DNA of 64,000 bases from Nageia nagi (Eukaryota > Pinophyta): the NCBI GenBank assembly GCA_050084985.1, contig JBITNC010000001.1, positions 107,198,001 to 107,262,000 on the forward strand, given 5' to 3'. The notes under the pieces were generated by a model. The model did no database searches. It saw nothing but the letters and a program-made list of their open reading frames with translations, and was not told the origin of the DNA. The stretch's first letter is position 1. Each line of letters starts with the position of its first letter. The translations under genes were made by a program, and so were the position numbers. Positions 23,047 through 34,656 of this stretch are shown in pieces.

Positions 23047-23685
23047 CTATTCTTTGCATGAAGTCATTGGTCTCCCATTGTGCATGAACTTGATGGAATG
23101 ATTTAGTGTGGAAGCGATAGCCCTAATATTGTGAATCCATGGTCTACCAAGCAAGATGTTATATGGCAAGTTGATTTGAAAAATATATACCTTTTGGTCC
23201 ACACACTTATCACCTACTTCAATAGGCATAGTAACATAGCCAATGCACTCCTATTGAGTGTTGTCAAAGCCTTTGATGCTAATAGTAGTTCTCTTCATGT
23301 TTGCATAGATAGAAGGGAAATAATTTTGTAACAGGTTACCTGAACAAATATTCACATTGGAATTGGTATCTACTAATACTTTCTTAATAGGAATACCATA
23401 TATGTTGACATGAACATAGAGACCAAGATTCTTTTCAATGACATCTTCACTAGGCAAATCATTATCATTAAAAGAAACCATATTACATGCTAATTCATTT
23501 TCTAACTTAGATACAAAGTTAGCCATAGGAATATTTGCATCAACTTCTATTTTTTTGAGAGCATCAAATAAAGCAATTCTATGATCTAATGATAATTGCA
23601 AGAGTTTCAAGATAATTATCTTGGCATATGTTACCTTGAGTTGATCAAGGAGGTTTGGAGTGTTGGAGTTGTGTGGTACATCCAT
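23047..23685 (-). pseudogene. pol: Aspartic protease of the - strand Tat-like element
   Basis: The active-site region reads KKVLVDTNSNVNICSG where retropepsins have D-T/S-G, so the Gly is replaced by Asn. The C-terminal part, in a separate open piece (23,047-23,229), has the Tat/Ty3 signature NILLGRPWIHNIRAIASTL. It would process the polyprotein. The altered active site and the frame break mean that it is dead. Confidence 0.85.
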
Positions 23686-23689
23686 TCTT

Positions 23690-24849
23690 TTAGTAGTAGT
23701 AGGGTTGATTTATCCTTAAGGCCTTTCTCTTCTAGCAATACCATAGAGTTCTTAATCGAATATGATGTTATTTGAAAGCTCTTCATTGTCTTCTGTATCT
23801 ACTGCATGGGCCTCATAATGTCTCTTTCCATCATCTAGGAGTTTTTGTAACAACTTTCATAGGACCATGCATTTGTTTGTTGTGTGAATTTTGAATTTGT
23901 GATATTCACAAAACTTTATCTCTTTTTACCATCTTAGCTTATTTTCATGAGGACCTAAGCCAGGCCTTGGATTAGGTTTGAGGAGTCCCTTTTGTATACA
24001 TTCTATGAACATGATGGTAGGAGTTATAGGCAATTGGTTGTTATCTTGAGATTATGGCTTGGCTTCCCTCATTGGTATTTCTTTTGGTTGGGGTTATTCA
24101 ATGGCATGGACTTATTTTTCTTCCTTTTTTTTTGATATCTAGGGGGTTTGTTATCTTTGCTAGGGATTCTGTATTTGAGTCTACCTATGTCAATGAGGCC
24201 TCTCTATTGAGCAATAAGTTTAGGGATAGTTTTAGAAAAATAGTTTAGGATGTAGTCTTTGAAAGAATATGTGAACAATATGATGTTCAAAAGGGGAATT
24301 AGCTATGGTACTCCAAGAATTTTGGAATCATAGGGCATATTTTTTGAAATGTTCATTTGGACCTTGTTTAATATTCATGAGGTTGGTAAGGTTTATTTTT
24401 TGAGGGATTCAAAATCTAAAGTGAATGTAATATTATGAAATGAGTTGTGAATAACAATTAATTGAATGAGTAGGTAGAGAGAAGTACCAATTTAGGGTAT
24501 CAACATAGAATGTGATAGGAAGATATTTAGCCATGAGGTTGTCATTAATGCCAAAATTGAGTTCGAATTTCATCTCAAAAGCCTTGATGTGAGCCATGGG
24601 ATCTTCTTCACCATTGTATGTGTCAAAGGTAGGCTCAATTTGTATATTAGGTGCTATTGTGTTTCTAATTTCATTGCATAGAGGGATGGATTCGAGAGAC
24701 ATAAGAGGCATGTTGTTATTGGATTGATGATTGCCTCCATTGTTAGATGCATCACTATGTGTATCTCCCCCATAGAGAAGATTGTTTAAGTTGGCTTTTG
24801 TAGCTTCGTTGAAGTTATTGAATATAGCTATGAAATCAATGGGTTCCAT
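23690..24849 (-). pseudogene. gag: gag of the - strand Tat-like element
   Basis: An ATG at 24,849 opens 138 codons with an Asn-rich linker, then FDTYNGEEDPMAHIKAFEMK, the usual gag core start (PxxYDGxxDPxxHL). Downstream the frame is broken. A zinc-knuckle-like KFCEYHKFKIHTTNKC followed by LLQKLLDDGKRHYEAH is readable near 23,810-23,930. It forms the capsid shell in live relatives. Confidence 0.85.
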
Positions 24850-24990
24850 TTCTAAAACACTTAGAAGATTTGATATTAATCCTATCCAAAAACCCTAAGG
24901 TTTTGGCATAATTAATGCTAAATCACAAGAGAAATAAAAAACTCATAATTTAAGATTTTTTAGAAAGACATCAGGTTCAACATTTATTTG

Positions 24991-25734
24991 TGCTATAAAA
25001 GGAATTGATTAAATATAACTAAAATAGTATATTTTAGATGATTAAAAGTAAAGTTAACAGATTCCCTCATAGTTGTATAGATGGAAAAAGCAAGCAAATG
25101 AATATCTCTAAGGCATTAACTTATCAATACTAGAAAATAAAAGATACAAACCTATGACTTAATTGTGACAACAAACGAATGCTATCTTCGATCAAATGGT
25201 TATGAATTATGAATGATTACCAAATATGGAGCTACAAATTCTTATGAACCCAATGAAGATGCTCAGACCCTAATGGTGATGGTCCATTATGTGCTCATAT
25301 TGAATTTGATCTTAATTTATTATCATTGTCAAACCTTTGATCATTGAAAAAGTATGTGCAAATAGGATAATGATCATAGAGATTATATGAGTATAACAAT
25401 TTCCAATATTGATAGGAAACGTTAAGAAACACCAATCTTAAAGATCGTAGAAGTGCTTCCTATCAAGGTTTTGGGATGATTATGGAAATTGCAAGAGTTT
25501 TATCTTGTCTTACAAAGGCCATACACATACTTCCACCTTTATAGGCAACAAGTAAGTGCCAAGACACCTTCTTGGGCTTATTGTGAGGTTGATCCACCTG
25601 TTACCATAAAACATAAAGGTAGATTAATGTGCACTTTATAGATAATAGATATTTATTTAAGTAACTAAATAAATAGACTTTAGCTAACTAAAAAGGTATT
25701 TTAATTAACTCAAAATCCCTTTTTAGGTGTTAAC
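24991..25734 (-). repeat. 5' LTR of the - strand Tat-like element
   Basis: 744 bp, colinear with 9,908-10,653 and upstream of gag on the - strand. The leader between gag and this LTR (24,850-24,990) is AT-rich. I could not name its primer-binding site. Confidence 0.85.
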
Positions 25735-25928
25735 CATTAGTAATCATGATATGATATTAACCAATAAATTCTTATAGAATTTCTTCAAGCTCAAGGATAC
25801 TCAACTTAATATGAGCTTAGCTTATCACCGATAGATACATGGTCAAACAAAAATTGTTAATAAATGCTTAGAAACATATCTCTATTATTTTTCTTTATCC
25901 CAACCAATTCATTAGCTTAAATGGCTTC

Positions 25929-27413
25929 TATAAGCACCTCAAAATCACCCTTTCATCCTTGATCACCTTTTGTATTTTTTCTTTCATCTTGTCACCCTAT
26001 CATAGCCATTATTGAATTTATAATTCGGGTTTAGGATTGGCCCATCAGTTGCATAATTGGCCTATCGACTAGTCAACTAGTCCATTAGTCTGACATCCAA
26101 CCTATAAAGCCATTTTCAAAATCCATTTTTCCTGCCTCCTAATCATTGTCACTCTAGTCATCAAATCATCATCTTGTGTCTTCCTACCTTAGTCATTACC
26201 AGTCAATCCATCTAGCATAGCCAAACCTTAGAGCACATCCATAATCCATAACATACCCTAACACCCCTTTGACATATTTTTGAGCTTTCTTATAGGTGTT
26301 AGAGAGCACATATAGCTATTATGGAGCAATGGAGTACTTGTGTCCTTTTTTATTGTATTTTTATGCATTAGTGTGAGAGTGTAGCATGTTTCTAGATTAG
26401 ATTCATAGTATTTATCTTATTTTATCATCTTATCATTGTCTTAGCATAACATGAGCATATCAAATTGCATTATAGGCATTCCCTTATTTTCTATCATCCA
26501 TTTAATTGTGGGATAGGGGCCCTAAATTCAATCAAAGAGGTTTAACACCTATATTTGAGCACACTTTAGGGCCTTAAGGGACTAGAGTGTTAAGGCCTCC
26601 ATTAACATTTATCTTCTTGTAGGTCTAGCATATCATACTCATCATCATCACAATAGGTAAAATCCTAGTTTTAGCAATGGTGTTGAAACCTTGGTCCTTA
26701 TCCTCCTTTTTTGAGAGTGGGCCAACCATTTTGTGTGCATCATAAGATGGGAATAACTATGGGACCTCCCTTGGTCCTTTGAGGTCAAGTTGGAGGAGTT
26801 TTCTAAACCCCTTTCTATTTGTTGGGTGTTCTTGTTTTGACCCTTTCTCACATTATTTTCTATCATTTCTTATCACTAAAGCATGTTGTTTGTTTCAAGT
26901 ATCCATCCTCCAGTTGAGGTGAATCATATTTCAAAGGTATGAAGTCCCCATTCCTAACCAATCACTAATTGATTTTGTGCAAACTAACTTGCAGAGCCTA
27001 ACTGATCCTTAGCAAATTAGTTAGCTTATTAGCCACTTTGTAGCCTACTAGCTAGTCCTCCAATAATCATTTTTATTCAAATATACTATCTTATTCTCAT
27101 ATCATTGGCCCCCAATTATTGATGGGCCTTAGCAGATTGGTCTGTATGTTAGCCAGGCTTGAGGGCATCGAACAACCTTATTTTAGGGTCTTAGTCTATT
27201 AGTTAGGTTAGGCTCATTTTCTATTTATAAGTAGTTCTGGCCCTATAACTAGGTTTCAATAGTCTAATTCCAACATTTTTAATTTGGGTTGTAATAATAT
27301 TATTTTATTTTGGGCATTTGATACTTCTTTGTTTAAAATTTCTAGGTATCATTATGATTGGTTGGCTGAATATTTGATCGATCCACCAGTTGGTACTGCT
27401 AATTGGTTTACAG
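25929..27413 (+). repeat. 5' LTR of the TR-GAG element
   Basis: The first ~810 bp match the 3' LTR at 32,750. The remainder, up to the primer-binding-like site, is supported by the related copy at 60,300-61,220 (AGGTATCATTATGATTGG versus AGGTACCATTATGATCAG). The terminal TG is mutated to TA. Confidence 0.7.
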
Positions 27414-27434
27414 TATTTTGGTTAGAATAAGAGC
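27414..27434 (+). other. Degenerate primer-binding site of the TR-GAG element
   Basis: GGTTAGAATAAGAGCATG, compared with AGTTAGGATCAGAGA in the related copy near 61,218, suggests a decayed initiator tRNA-Met type site (GGTATCAGAGC). Confidence 0.45.
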
Positions 27435-28023
27435 ATGTAAATAGGTATTTGCACATGGTAGGAACTTGGATGAGGAGCCATCTAGGCATGTATCCCTCTT
27501 TTGTCATGCTTAAGTTTAGGTATTGTTTACTATTTATATCCTAGGATTACGTATCTTGTTTATGTTTTGCTTGCATTAGTGAAAATTTCATCCTTGGGTG
27601 GGAGTGCCTTATCATATTTTGTGAAGGATGTAATGTTGCATCTATTTATTTGCATATCATTGGTCAATTAATCTTGCATTTTAATCACATTCAAGGCTAG
27701 GTTTTCTCTTAGATATTGAGCCTTTACCATTAAGCACCTAACTAGGTCAAGCCTTAGGCAAGCTAATCAAGATGTCAATTTACCATAAAATCAATTATCA
27801 CTAATCAATATAATAGAAAAATTATACAAGAAGCAATTAGATCAAGATAAATCACCATTGCTATCTTGATCATAATCTCATCATAATCATATAGGCATTG
27901 CTATCTTATCATATAGGGTGTTTGTGCATTAGTTTTGCATTTCACTAAAAAAATATTAATTTAGGCTTGGTATTTATTTGCTTATCATTGTTTAGTACCT
28001 TTGGTACATTTATATTAGCAACA
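27435..28023 (+). other. TR-GAG leader between LTR and gag
   Basis: There is no ORF of note. It is colinear with 61,235-61,860 (AGAAGCAATTAGAT and ACCATTGCTAT near the end of both), so it is a conserved leader of the family. Confidence 0.55.
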
Positions 28024-29871
28024 ATGTTATTCTTTCCTTTTGTTCCTTTCTTTTTAAGATTGTTTAAACCATGGAAATTTGATAAGGAGCCTAATGTGAA
28101 TATGGTAGCTACCCTTAGATCTAATCAACTAGAGCAAAACGAAGAGCAAGATCTAGATCTAGAACCACCTTATCAACCCCTTCCTTCTAGGCCAATCACC
28201 CCTCCCTCTCATGTTTCTATTCCTTCTCATCATTCTATCCTATCTCATCCTTCTTCCTCTCATTAAGTCAAAATATTTCTTGCTACCCAATTGGCTAGTG
28301 AAATCAAGTCTCATACTTTGCTTCAAAATCTCCCCTTGTCCATCAAGAATCAATTTGTTTATGAATTGATTGTTCAAGAGTCCTTGGCATCGCTCTTTGA
28401 ATAATTCATCCTTTAGCACCATTTTGATCCAAGCATGTCCTTTCCTTCTCATATTCAAGATGCAGTTCATCCTCATGGTCCTTCACATCTTGATCCTTAG
28501 CCTTATTTTATCATACCTTCACCTCTTATTGCAATAGCTCTAATCATATCTCAACCCTTGCAATAAGTGGTATCTCCATTGTCCCTAGCCACATATTTTC
28601 CATCAAGTGTTCATCCTTTTTTATCAAGTACACAACATGTCATCCCTCATCATGGATTGCCATCGTATCATCATCCTCAACATGTTGGGCCCCTTGGTTC
28701 ATCAAAGCCTCTTGTTGTGCAATCTGGTCCTCTTGTTTCTCATGGTACAAGGATACATCATGATCTCTCTCCCTTGAGAGTTCCATATCAAAATCAAAAT
28801 CAATCAACTCAAGTTGTCTATGTTTGCCAAATCCATTCTTCCTTTTATACAAGCCAACATGACCTTGATCCAAATCAAATCTTGGGAAACTTTCAATAAT
28901 TGATCTCTCAAGGCATCATTGATTAACCTCATCAAGGTGTGATTTTTCCTCCTTCTCCTTCTCCTCTTCATCATGTGCATCATACATCATATCCAAGTCA
29001 AAGTCAAGGATATATCAATCAAATGGCTCAACCATAAGGTCAATTTGTTCCCAATTTGACATGGAACCAAACCTTGGGAAACATCATGCAATAAGATTAT
29101 CATCAACCATCCTATTAAGTACAAATCATGGTATATGTACAACCTCAAATGATTCATGATGATATTTTAAAGAGATTACAAGACATGGAATCAAGAATCA
29201 ATAATCAAAGCAAAATTATCTTGTCTTATCAATCAATTTGCAATGAGCCTATCAACCCTTCAGTTCCAATCAAGCAATTTTACTATAAGTATGAGGTTCC
29301 TCAAATATGCAAGTTCAAAGGGAAAGAATATTCAAGAGAGCACTTGAGGCAATTCAAGTATTCCTACCATCTAATAAGCAATGATGATGTCCTCATGCTT
29401 AGTACATTTTCTATGACTTTAGCGAGCCAAGCTTTGGATTGGTATAACAAATTACCCCAACATAGCATCTATTTCTTTGAGAAATTAAAAAGTCTCTTAT
29501 TGGACCATTTTGCCATCAACATAAGGAAAAGATTATCTATCATAGACTTAACAAGAATATCTCAACATAATGTTGAGTCTATCAATGATTATGTGGTAAG
29601 ATGGAGGGTGATCATAATAGATTTTTCATATTCCTTACCACAAAAAGATCTTATCAAGATCTTTTGCAAGAGTTGTAATAAGAGCATATCTTCCATCTTG
29701 CAAATCCAAAAACATAAATCTTTTGAAGATTCCTTATCACAAGCTAAGCTCATCGAGGAAGTCAAGATCCAATCAGGTGACATCAAATTACATAAAAAGA
29801 ATCAAGATCAAAATCAAGAGCATAATGATAACTTTCAAGTATATCATGAGAAACAATATATTCAACCCTAA
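28024..29871 (+). pseudogene. gag: gag of the TR-GAG element, long N-terminal extension
   Basis: The first in-frame ATG is 28,024, and the frame runs to 29,871 (about 615 codons) with several internal stops (the first at 28,264). It opens with a hydrophobic stretch, MLFFPFVPFFLRLF, and then a long Pro/Ser/His/Gln-rich region to about 29,120. The last 247 codons (29,128-29,871) are intact and hold the gag core: KFKGKEYSREHLRQFKYS, ALDWYNKLPQHSI and ESINDYVVRW. No zinc knuckle and no protease follow. The hydrophobic start is odd for a gag. The frame is also open a short way upstream of the ATG, so the true start is uncertain. Confidence 0.8.
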
Positions 29872-31369
29872 TACAAAGTCAATCAAATAAATTTGGATTA
29901 ATGAACTATATGTGAGAAAGAGAAACCCATTCACCCAAGGTCAAGAAGAAACTTCACTTCTTTAGGGGAGTCTTTATTAGATATCCTATCCAAGTTATTA
30001 CAAGCAAATCTTTTACTTTTCCCCCAATCAAGAGAATCCAAGAGCATAATCAAGGCCCTGGTATAACATAAATGAGTTTTATAAGTTTAATTGCCAAAGT
30101 GGATACAACACCAATGGGTATATGCGATTTAAGCATAAAATCCAGGATCTTATAAATGATGGTCAAGTATCAACAAAAGCACAAATTGTACCACCTAATC
30201 AACATCTAGAGATTTTCAATGATCCCTTGCTTAGTCATGATCAAAGCATAGCCTTGCATGAGTAGGATTACCATGAGGTTGGGCTTCCATCCTCTTATGC
30301 TACCTTTTTTGGTTGATCCATTTGACATGGCCTCCTTATTCTTGACTTTGTCTCATCAATTTATCTTTGGTGCTATCTTATCTTGTCATCATATCATCAT
30401 CAATTGCATTGTGTCATCAATCTTATTTTGTGATATTATCATCTTGGGAGTTGATACTATAGCCTACTCCTATTTTGTGATCATCTACTATTGGAGATTG
30501 CAAGGTAGGACAACAATTGCTCATCTCCCATCACCATCATGTTTCTTTTTTGTCATCACTTATCGATAGCATTAGTCTTATCTTTTCTTTTGTGTGACAT
30601 GCATCCTCATCATATTATCATGTCAGTATATCATTATCATTTGTTTCATTTGCATTGTACCATTTTTTCTTATCTTTTTCCTTGTGCATCATTCCCCTTC
30701 TTATTCTTGTATTTATCATGTTGTTCATCATTGTCCCCTCATCATGATCTTTCATTGCTTTCATCAAGTGTGCCTCTCATCTTGTCATCTTAATCATGTA
30801 ATCATAGGCATATATATTTGAGGTTCATTTGACTTAACATCATTATCACTTCCCATGGACCTCATTCCTAATGAGGTCATAACCACTTGGGTTACAATCA
30901 TGTATCGGGTTGCCTTATATCATTCCTTCAGGATTGATCATAGATTGTTGACTATCATGGTTTTTGAGGGAAAATTAGTCTTATGGAGTATGCAATAATG
31001 GATTTAAGATGGATGAATCTCTTTGCTCACTCTATTATCATCAGTTAATCATTGAGTAATTATCATTCTATCATTTTATATTTTATTGTTTATCATTTAT
31101 CATGTTGTTTTTCTTTTGTTTTGCATCATACCTATAACAAAGAAATCCTTTTATTATCATATCATATTTTGATCTTTATCAATCATTTCTATGAGCTTAT
31201 CATATATCATATTTTTGAGTCTTGTCATCATGATCGATCAACATATTATCAATAATTTGTTAATGTTTTATTGACATCACCTCCTTTCTTTTCCTAATAT
31301 CGTATTGGCATCTTATCATGTTGGCAATAGGCCATATATCATGACCTTGTATTTATCACTTTTGATCAT
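29872..31369 (+). other. TR-GAG interior after gag, no pol
   Basis: The stretch is rich in pyrimidines and ATC/TCAT (about 30,350-31,260). Several short open frames here follow from composition rather than coding. No RT, RNase H or integrase motif is seen. Confidence 0.5.
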
Positions 31370-31745
31370 GGATATCATTTCTCTTTCTTTCCATTGAGCA
31401 TGGGGCAAGACCTTATAATTCTCTTGCTTTCCATTGAGCATGGGGTAAGATCTTATCATTGGCAGTTCTTGCTTTCCATTGAGCATGGGGCAAGATCTAA
31501 TCATTAGTAGTTCTTACTTTCCATTGAGCATGGGGCAAGCTCTTATCATTATCATTTCCCTTGCTTTCCATTGAGTATGGGGAAAGAGCCTATTAGCTAT
31601 CATTTTTTCTTGCTTTTCATTGAGCGTGGGGTAAGATTTTATCATTAGTAGTTCTTGCTTTCCAATTAGCATTAGGTAAGACCTTATCATTAGCACTCTC
31701 TTCCTTTCCATTGAGCATGGTGGAATATTTATCATATCACCCTTC
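31370..31745 (+). repeat. ~45 bp minisatellite A, about eight copies
   Basis: The unit core is TTTCCATTGAGCATGGGGCA, followed by AGATCTTATCATT. Copies occur near 31,386, 31,427, 31,469, 31,515, 31,562, 31,612, 31,656 and 31,705. Each core contains a small CCAT...ATGG dyad. Confidence 0.85.
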
Positions 31746-31925
31746 AAATATTGGGGCAAAGAAGAATCATATAACCCTTCAAATGTTGGGGTAAAGCAAA
31801 ATCATATCACCCTTTGATTGCTAGGGTAAAGCAAAATCATTTCATACTTTGATTATTGGGGCAAAGTAAAATCATGTATCATATCACCCTTTGGTTGCTG
31901 GGGCAAAGAAGAGATCATTTACTTT
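31733..31925 (+). repeat. ~40 bp minisatellite B, about five copies
   Basis: The unit is ATCATATCACCCTTCAAAT followed by TTGGGGCAAAG. Later copies read CACCCTTTGATTGCTAGGGT. The CTTTG...CAAAG ends can pair. Confidence 0.8.
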
Positions 31926-31929
31926 TGTT

Positions 31930-32180
31930 ATGTTTCTTTTTGTACCAACTGATTATGACATGACACTGTTGGTATTGTGATATATTATAGATATAGGTAC
32001 CTTTTATCATATTTTATATTTTTCTTCTATATCGATTGATTACATCATGATAATGTTGGCATTATGAGGTGTTATATCCATAGGTACCTTCTTTTCTTTT
32101 ACCCTTTATCCTTTTTTTGTAGTACTAACTAGTTACGATAGATAGTGTTGGCACCATGAGGTGTTATAGACATACGTACC
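31930..32180 (+). repeat. ~85 bp minisatellite C, three copies
   Basis: The unit has 'GATTATGACATGACACTGTT', 'GGTATTGTGATATATTATAG' and 'ATATAGGTACC' blocks. The second and third copies (about 32,030 and 32,120) are diverged ('CATAGGTACC', 'CATACGTACC'). Confidence 0.75.
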
Positions 32181-32234
32181 CTAAACATGATTGTGTCAAC
32201 TTATTGTATCATAGAATGTTGCACACACATTACA

Positions 32235-32490
32235 TTGATCATAGTTAGTAGTTCTTGCTTTTCATCGAGCATGGGGCAAGATCTTATCATTGCCTTCTCT
32301 TGCTTTCCATTGAACATGGGGAAAGATCTTATCACTATGATTTTTCCTTATTTTCCATTGAGCATGGGGCAAGATTTATCTTTAGCAGACCTTGCTTTTG
32401 ATTTAGTATAGGGAAAGGCCATATTTTTGCAATAAGGTCATTATCACCATGATTTAGCTTTGCTTTCCATTGAGCTTGGGGAAAATTTAT
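32235..32490 (+). repeat. Second block of minisatellite A, about five copies
   Basis: The same core as 31,370-31,745 resumes (TCGAGCATGGGGCAAGATCT, TTCCATTGAACATGGGG, TTCCATTGAGCTTGGGG), so arrays B and C interrupt array A. Confidence 0.8.
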
Positions 32491-32736
32491 CCTTGACTTA
32501 CCTTGTGTCATGATCGCTTAGCCTATCTTTATCATATCCTTGACTCATCTTGAGCCTCTATCACTTAAAATGTGGTAGGTTTGTGTACCTCCACATCCCC
32601 TTATGTGTTAACAAAACATCATTATTCATTGATAATATTTTTATCATTTTCATTGTATTATCATTTTTTCCTTTCATCATCATCATTCTCCTCACTAACT
32701 TTTGAGTTGAGCCTCGCACCTTACAACACTCACCTC

Positions 32737-32749
32737 AAAAGAGGGCATT
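32737..32749 (+). other. Polypurine tract of the TR-GAG element
   Basis: AAAAGAGGGCATT directly precedes TGTAAGCACC, the start of the 3' LTR. Confidence 0.7.
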
Positions 32750-33565
32750 TGTAAGCACCTCAAAGTCATCCTTTCATCCTTGATTACCTTGTGTATTGTC
32801 ACTTTCATCTTGTTTCCCTATCATAGCCATTATTGAATTTATGATTCAAGTTTAGGACTAGACCACCAATTGCCTAACCAGCTTACTGGCTAGTAAACTA
32901 GCCCATTAGTTTGATATATGGACTATAAATCCAATTTCAAAATATATTTTTCCTCTCTCCTAATAATTATCACTCTATCCATTAGATCATCATCATGTGT
33001 CTTCCCACCTTAGCCATTACCAATCAATCCATCTAGCATAGATAAACCTTAGAGAACATCCATAAGCCATAACATATCCTAGCATCCCTTTGACATATTT
33101 TTGGGCATTCTTGCAGGTGTTAGAGAGCACATGGAGCTATTATGGAGGAATGAAGCACTTGTATCCTTATTTATTACATTTCTATGCATTTGTGTGAACA
33201 TGTAGCATGTTTATAGTCTAGATTCATGGTAGTTTAGCTTATTTTATCATCTTATCATTGTCTTAGCATAGCATGAGCATATCACATTGCATTGTAGGCA
33301 TTACCTTATTTTCTATCATCGATTTGATTGTGGGATAGGGGGCCTACATTCCATCAAGGAGATTTAAAACCTCTCTTTGAGCAAACTCTAGGGCTTTAAG
33401 GGACTAGAGTGTTGAGGCCCCCAATAATATTTATCTTCTTTCAAGTCTAGCATATCAACCCCGTCATCATCACAAGTAAACTTCCCCTTTTAGTAGGGGT
33501 GTTGCAACCTTAGTTCTCATACCTCCTTTTCTAGGAGTGGGCCAAACATTTTGGGTGTATAACAA
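32750..33565 (+). repeat. 3' LTR of the TR-GAG element, truncated
   Basis: It is similar to 25,929-26,745 (TGACATATTTTTG, GGTGTTAGAGAGCACAT, AGTGGGCCAA.CATTTTG). Similarity stops at about 33,560, where integrase coding of a different element begins, so roughly 650 bp of LTR are missing. Confidence 0.8.
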
Positions 33566-33566
33566 A

Positions 33567-34023
33567 TTCCTTTAGAAGAATGGTGGTACAATACTTCATA
33601 TCATACTTCCATCATGATGATCCCATATGATGCCTTGTATGACTAATACCCACCTAATGTGATCTCTTATGTTCTTGGTAACACCATTGTCTAAGCAGTG
33701 GAAACCACCTTAAAAAATCAAGGATACATCATTCGCATCCTGAGGAATAATCTACAAGTGGCTCAACACCATATGAAACAACAAGCCAATCAACAATGAA
33801 TTGAGAGGAAATTATAAGAAGGAAACATGATTTTTTTAAGGCTTCAACCATATCGAAAAATATATCTCATGTTAAAAAGTCCCCAAAAGTTAGCTCCAAG
33901 ATTTTATAGGCCTTATAAAATCCTTCAATGCATTGAACCTGTAGTTTACAAATTAGCGCTTCTAACATCTTCCAAGATTCTCTTTGTCTTTCATCTCTCC
34001 TACCTTAAGAAGGTCTTAAGCTC
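33567..34023 (+). pseudogene. pol: C-terminal integrase of a chromovirus-type Ty3/gypsy element
   Basis: One frame with a few stops reads PLEEWWYNTSYHTSIMMIPY, RNNLQVAQHHMKQQA, MIFLRLQPYRK and then KLAPRFYRPYKILQCI, the GPY/F module with Gly replaced by Arg, ending LFVFHLSYLKKVLSS. These are standard chromovirus integrase C-terminal motifs. Everything upstream (gag to the integrase core) is missing: the frame starts directly at the broken LTR of the TR-GAG element. Confidence 0.85.
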
Positions 34024-34250
34024 CTAGACCATAGTTCAGATTGAACTACATGAATTCATTGAGAATGGATCCATAATGGTTGAAACTAAGTCATTTTGGA
34101 TTGACATACATGTTAACTTTGCAACCAAACCATTACTAAAGTTCTTATCCAGTGGCACATATTGTCCCCTAAGGATGCAACTTGGGAGACACTCCACCAG
34201 CTTCAACAACAATTCCTCAATTTTCAACTTTGACAAAAAAGATCTCTTTT

Positions 34251-34263
34251 AAGAGGGGTGGCA
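34251..34263 (+). other. Polypurine tract of the chromovirus fragment
   Basis: AAGAGGGGTGGCA lies immediately before TGTTAAGATCTC. Confidence 0.75.
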
Positions 34264-34656
34264 TGTTAAGATCTCATATCCTAACATTTACTTAGATTAT
34301 ATTAGTTAATTAATTAGACTATTAGCTTATATTAAAATGTTAAATGGATTGACATAGTTGTAATGCGAATCATCATTTTGTATTAAATGATTGATTAAGG
34401 CTAGGGTAGGTGGACCATAAATATGTATAGGAGGAGAATAGAGATTATATTTGAAAATTTATTATTTTGAGATGTAATAAGGTAGCCTCCTTGAAGTGGC
34501 CTGTGATTCATTTTTCTTTTAGTAAAGTTTCTCTATTGCTATCTTGCTTTCATGTTGATTCACATTGCTCTTTTGTTGTTATTTTGGATATGTATGAGCT
34601 TGTGTTTCTCTATTATTTGGCTTAAATATTGTTTAGGATTTTTTGGGTTCCTAATA
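34264..34656 (+). repeat. 3' LTR of the chromovirus fragment
   Basis: It starts TGTTAAGATCTCATATCCTA after the polypurine tract and ends near GGGTTCCTAATA. A segment near 34,475 (GATGTAATAAGGTAGC...TTGAAGTGGC) resembles the LTR tail of the TRIM at 14,116. The right end is estimated. Confidence 0.7.

Larger units (their letters stand above)
9908..25734 (-). mobile_element. Second Tat-like Ty3/gypsy element, nested host of other insertions
   Basis: Two direct LTR copies of ~745 bp (9,908-10,653 and 24,991-25,734) bracket, on the - strand, gag, protease, RT, RNase H, second RNase H and integrase. Pol is interrupted between the second RNase H and integrase by the + strand element at 12,521-19,803. 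Without that insert the element is about 8.5 kb. I could not identify a clean target duplication. Confidence 0.85.
25929..33565 (+). mobile_element. TR-GAG type LTR element (gag only), 3' end truncated
   Basis: A 5' LTR (25,929 to about 27,413) and a truncated 3' LTR (32,750 to about 33,560) share 'AAGCACCTCAAA(A/G)TCA' heads and long colinear similarity. The interior has a gag ORF and then about 2.9 kb of non-coding, minisatellite-rich DNA in place of pol. Gag-only LTR elements are known as TR-GAG and depend on enzymes of other elements. A related copy is at about 59,690-61,865. Confidence 0.8.

Noticed and set aside
28640-28873. 77-codon - strand ORF opposite gag
   Set aside because: It is a shadow of the Pro/Ser/His-rich gag frame.
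30258-31255. Several overlapping + strand ORFs rich in Ile, Ser, His and Phe
   Set aside because: They follow from ATC/TCAT-rich composition. No start context, motif or conservation.
31316-31759. Repetitive - strand ORFs (PMLNGKQE-type repeats)
   Set aside because: They are translations of minisatellite A, not genes.
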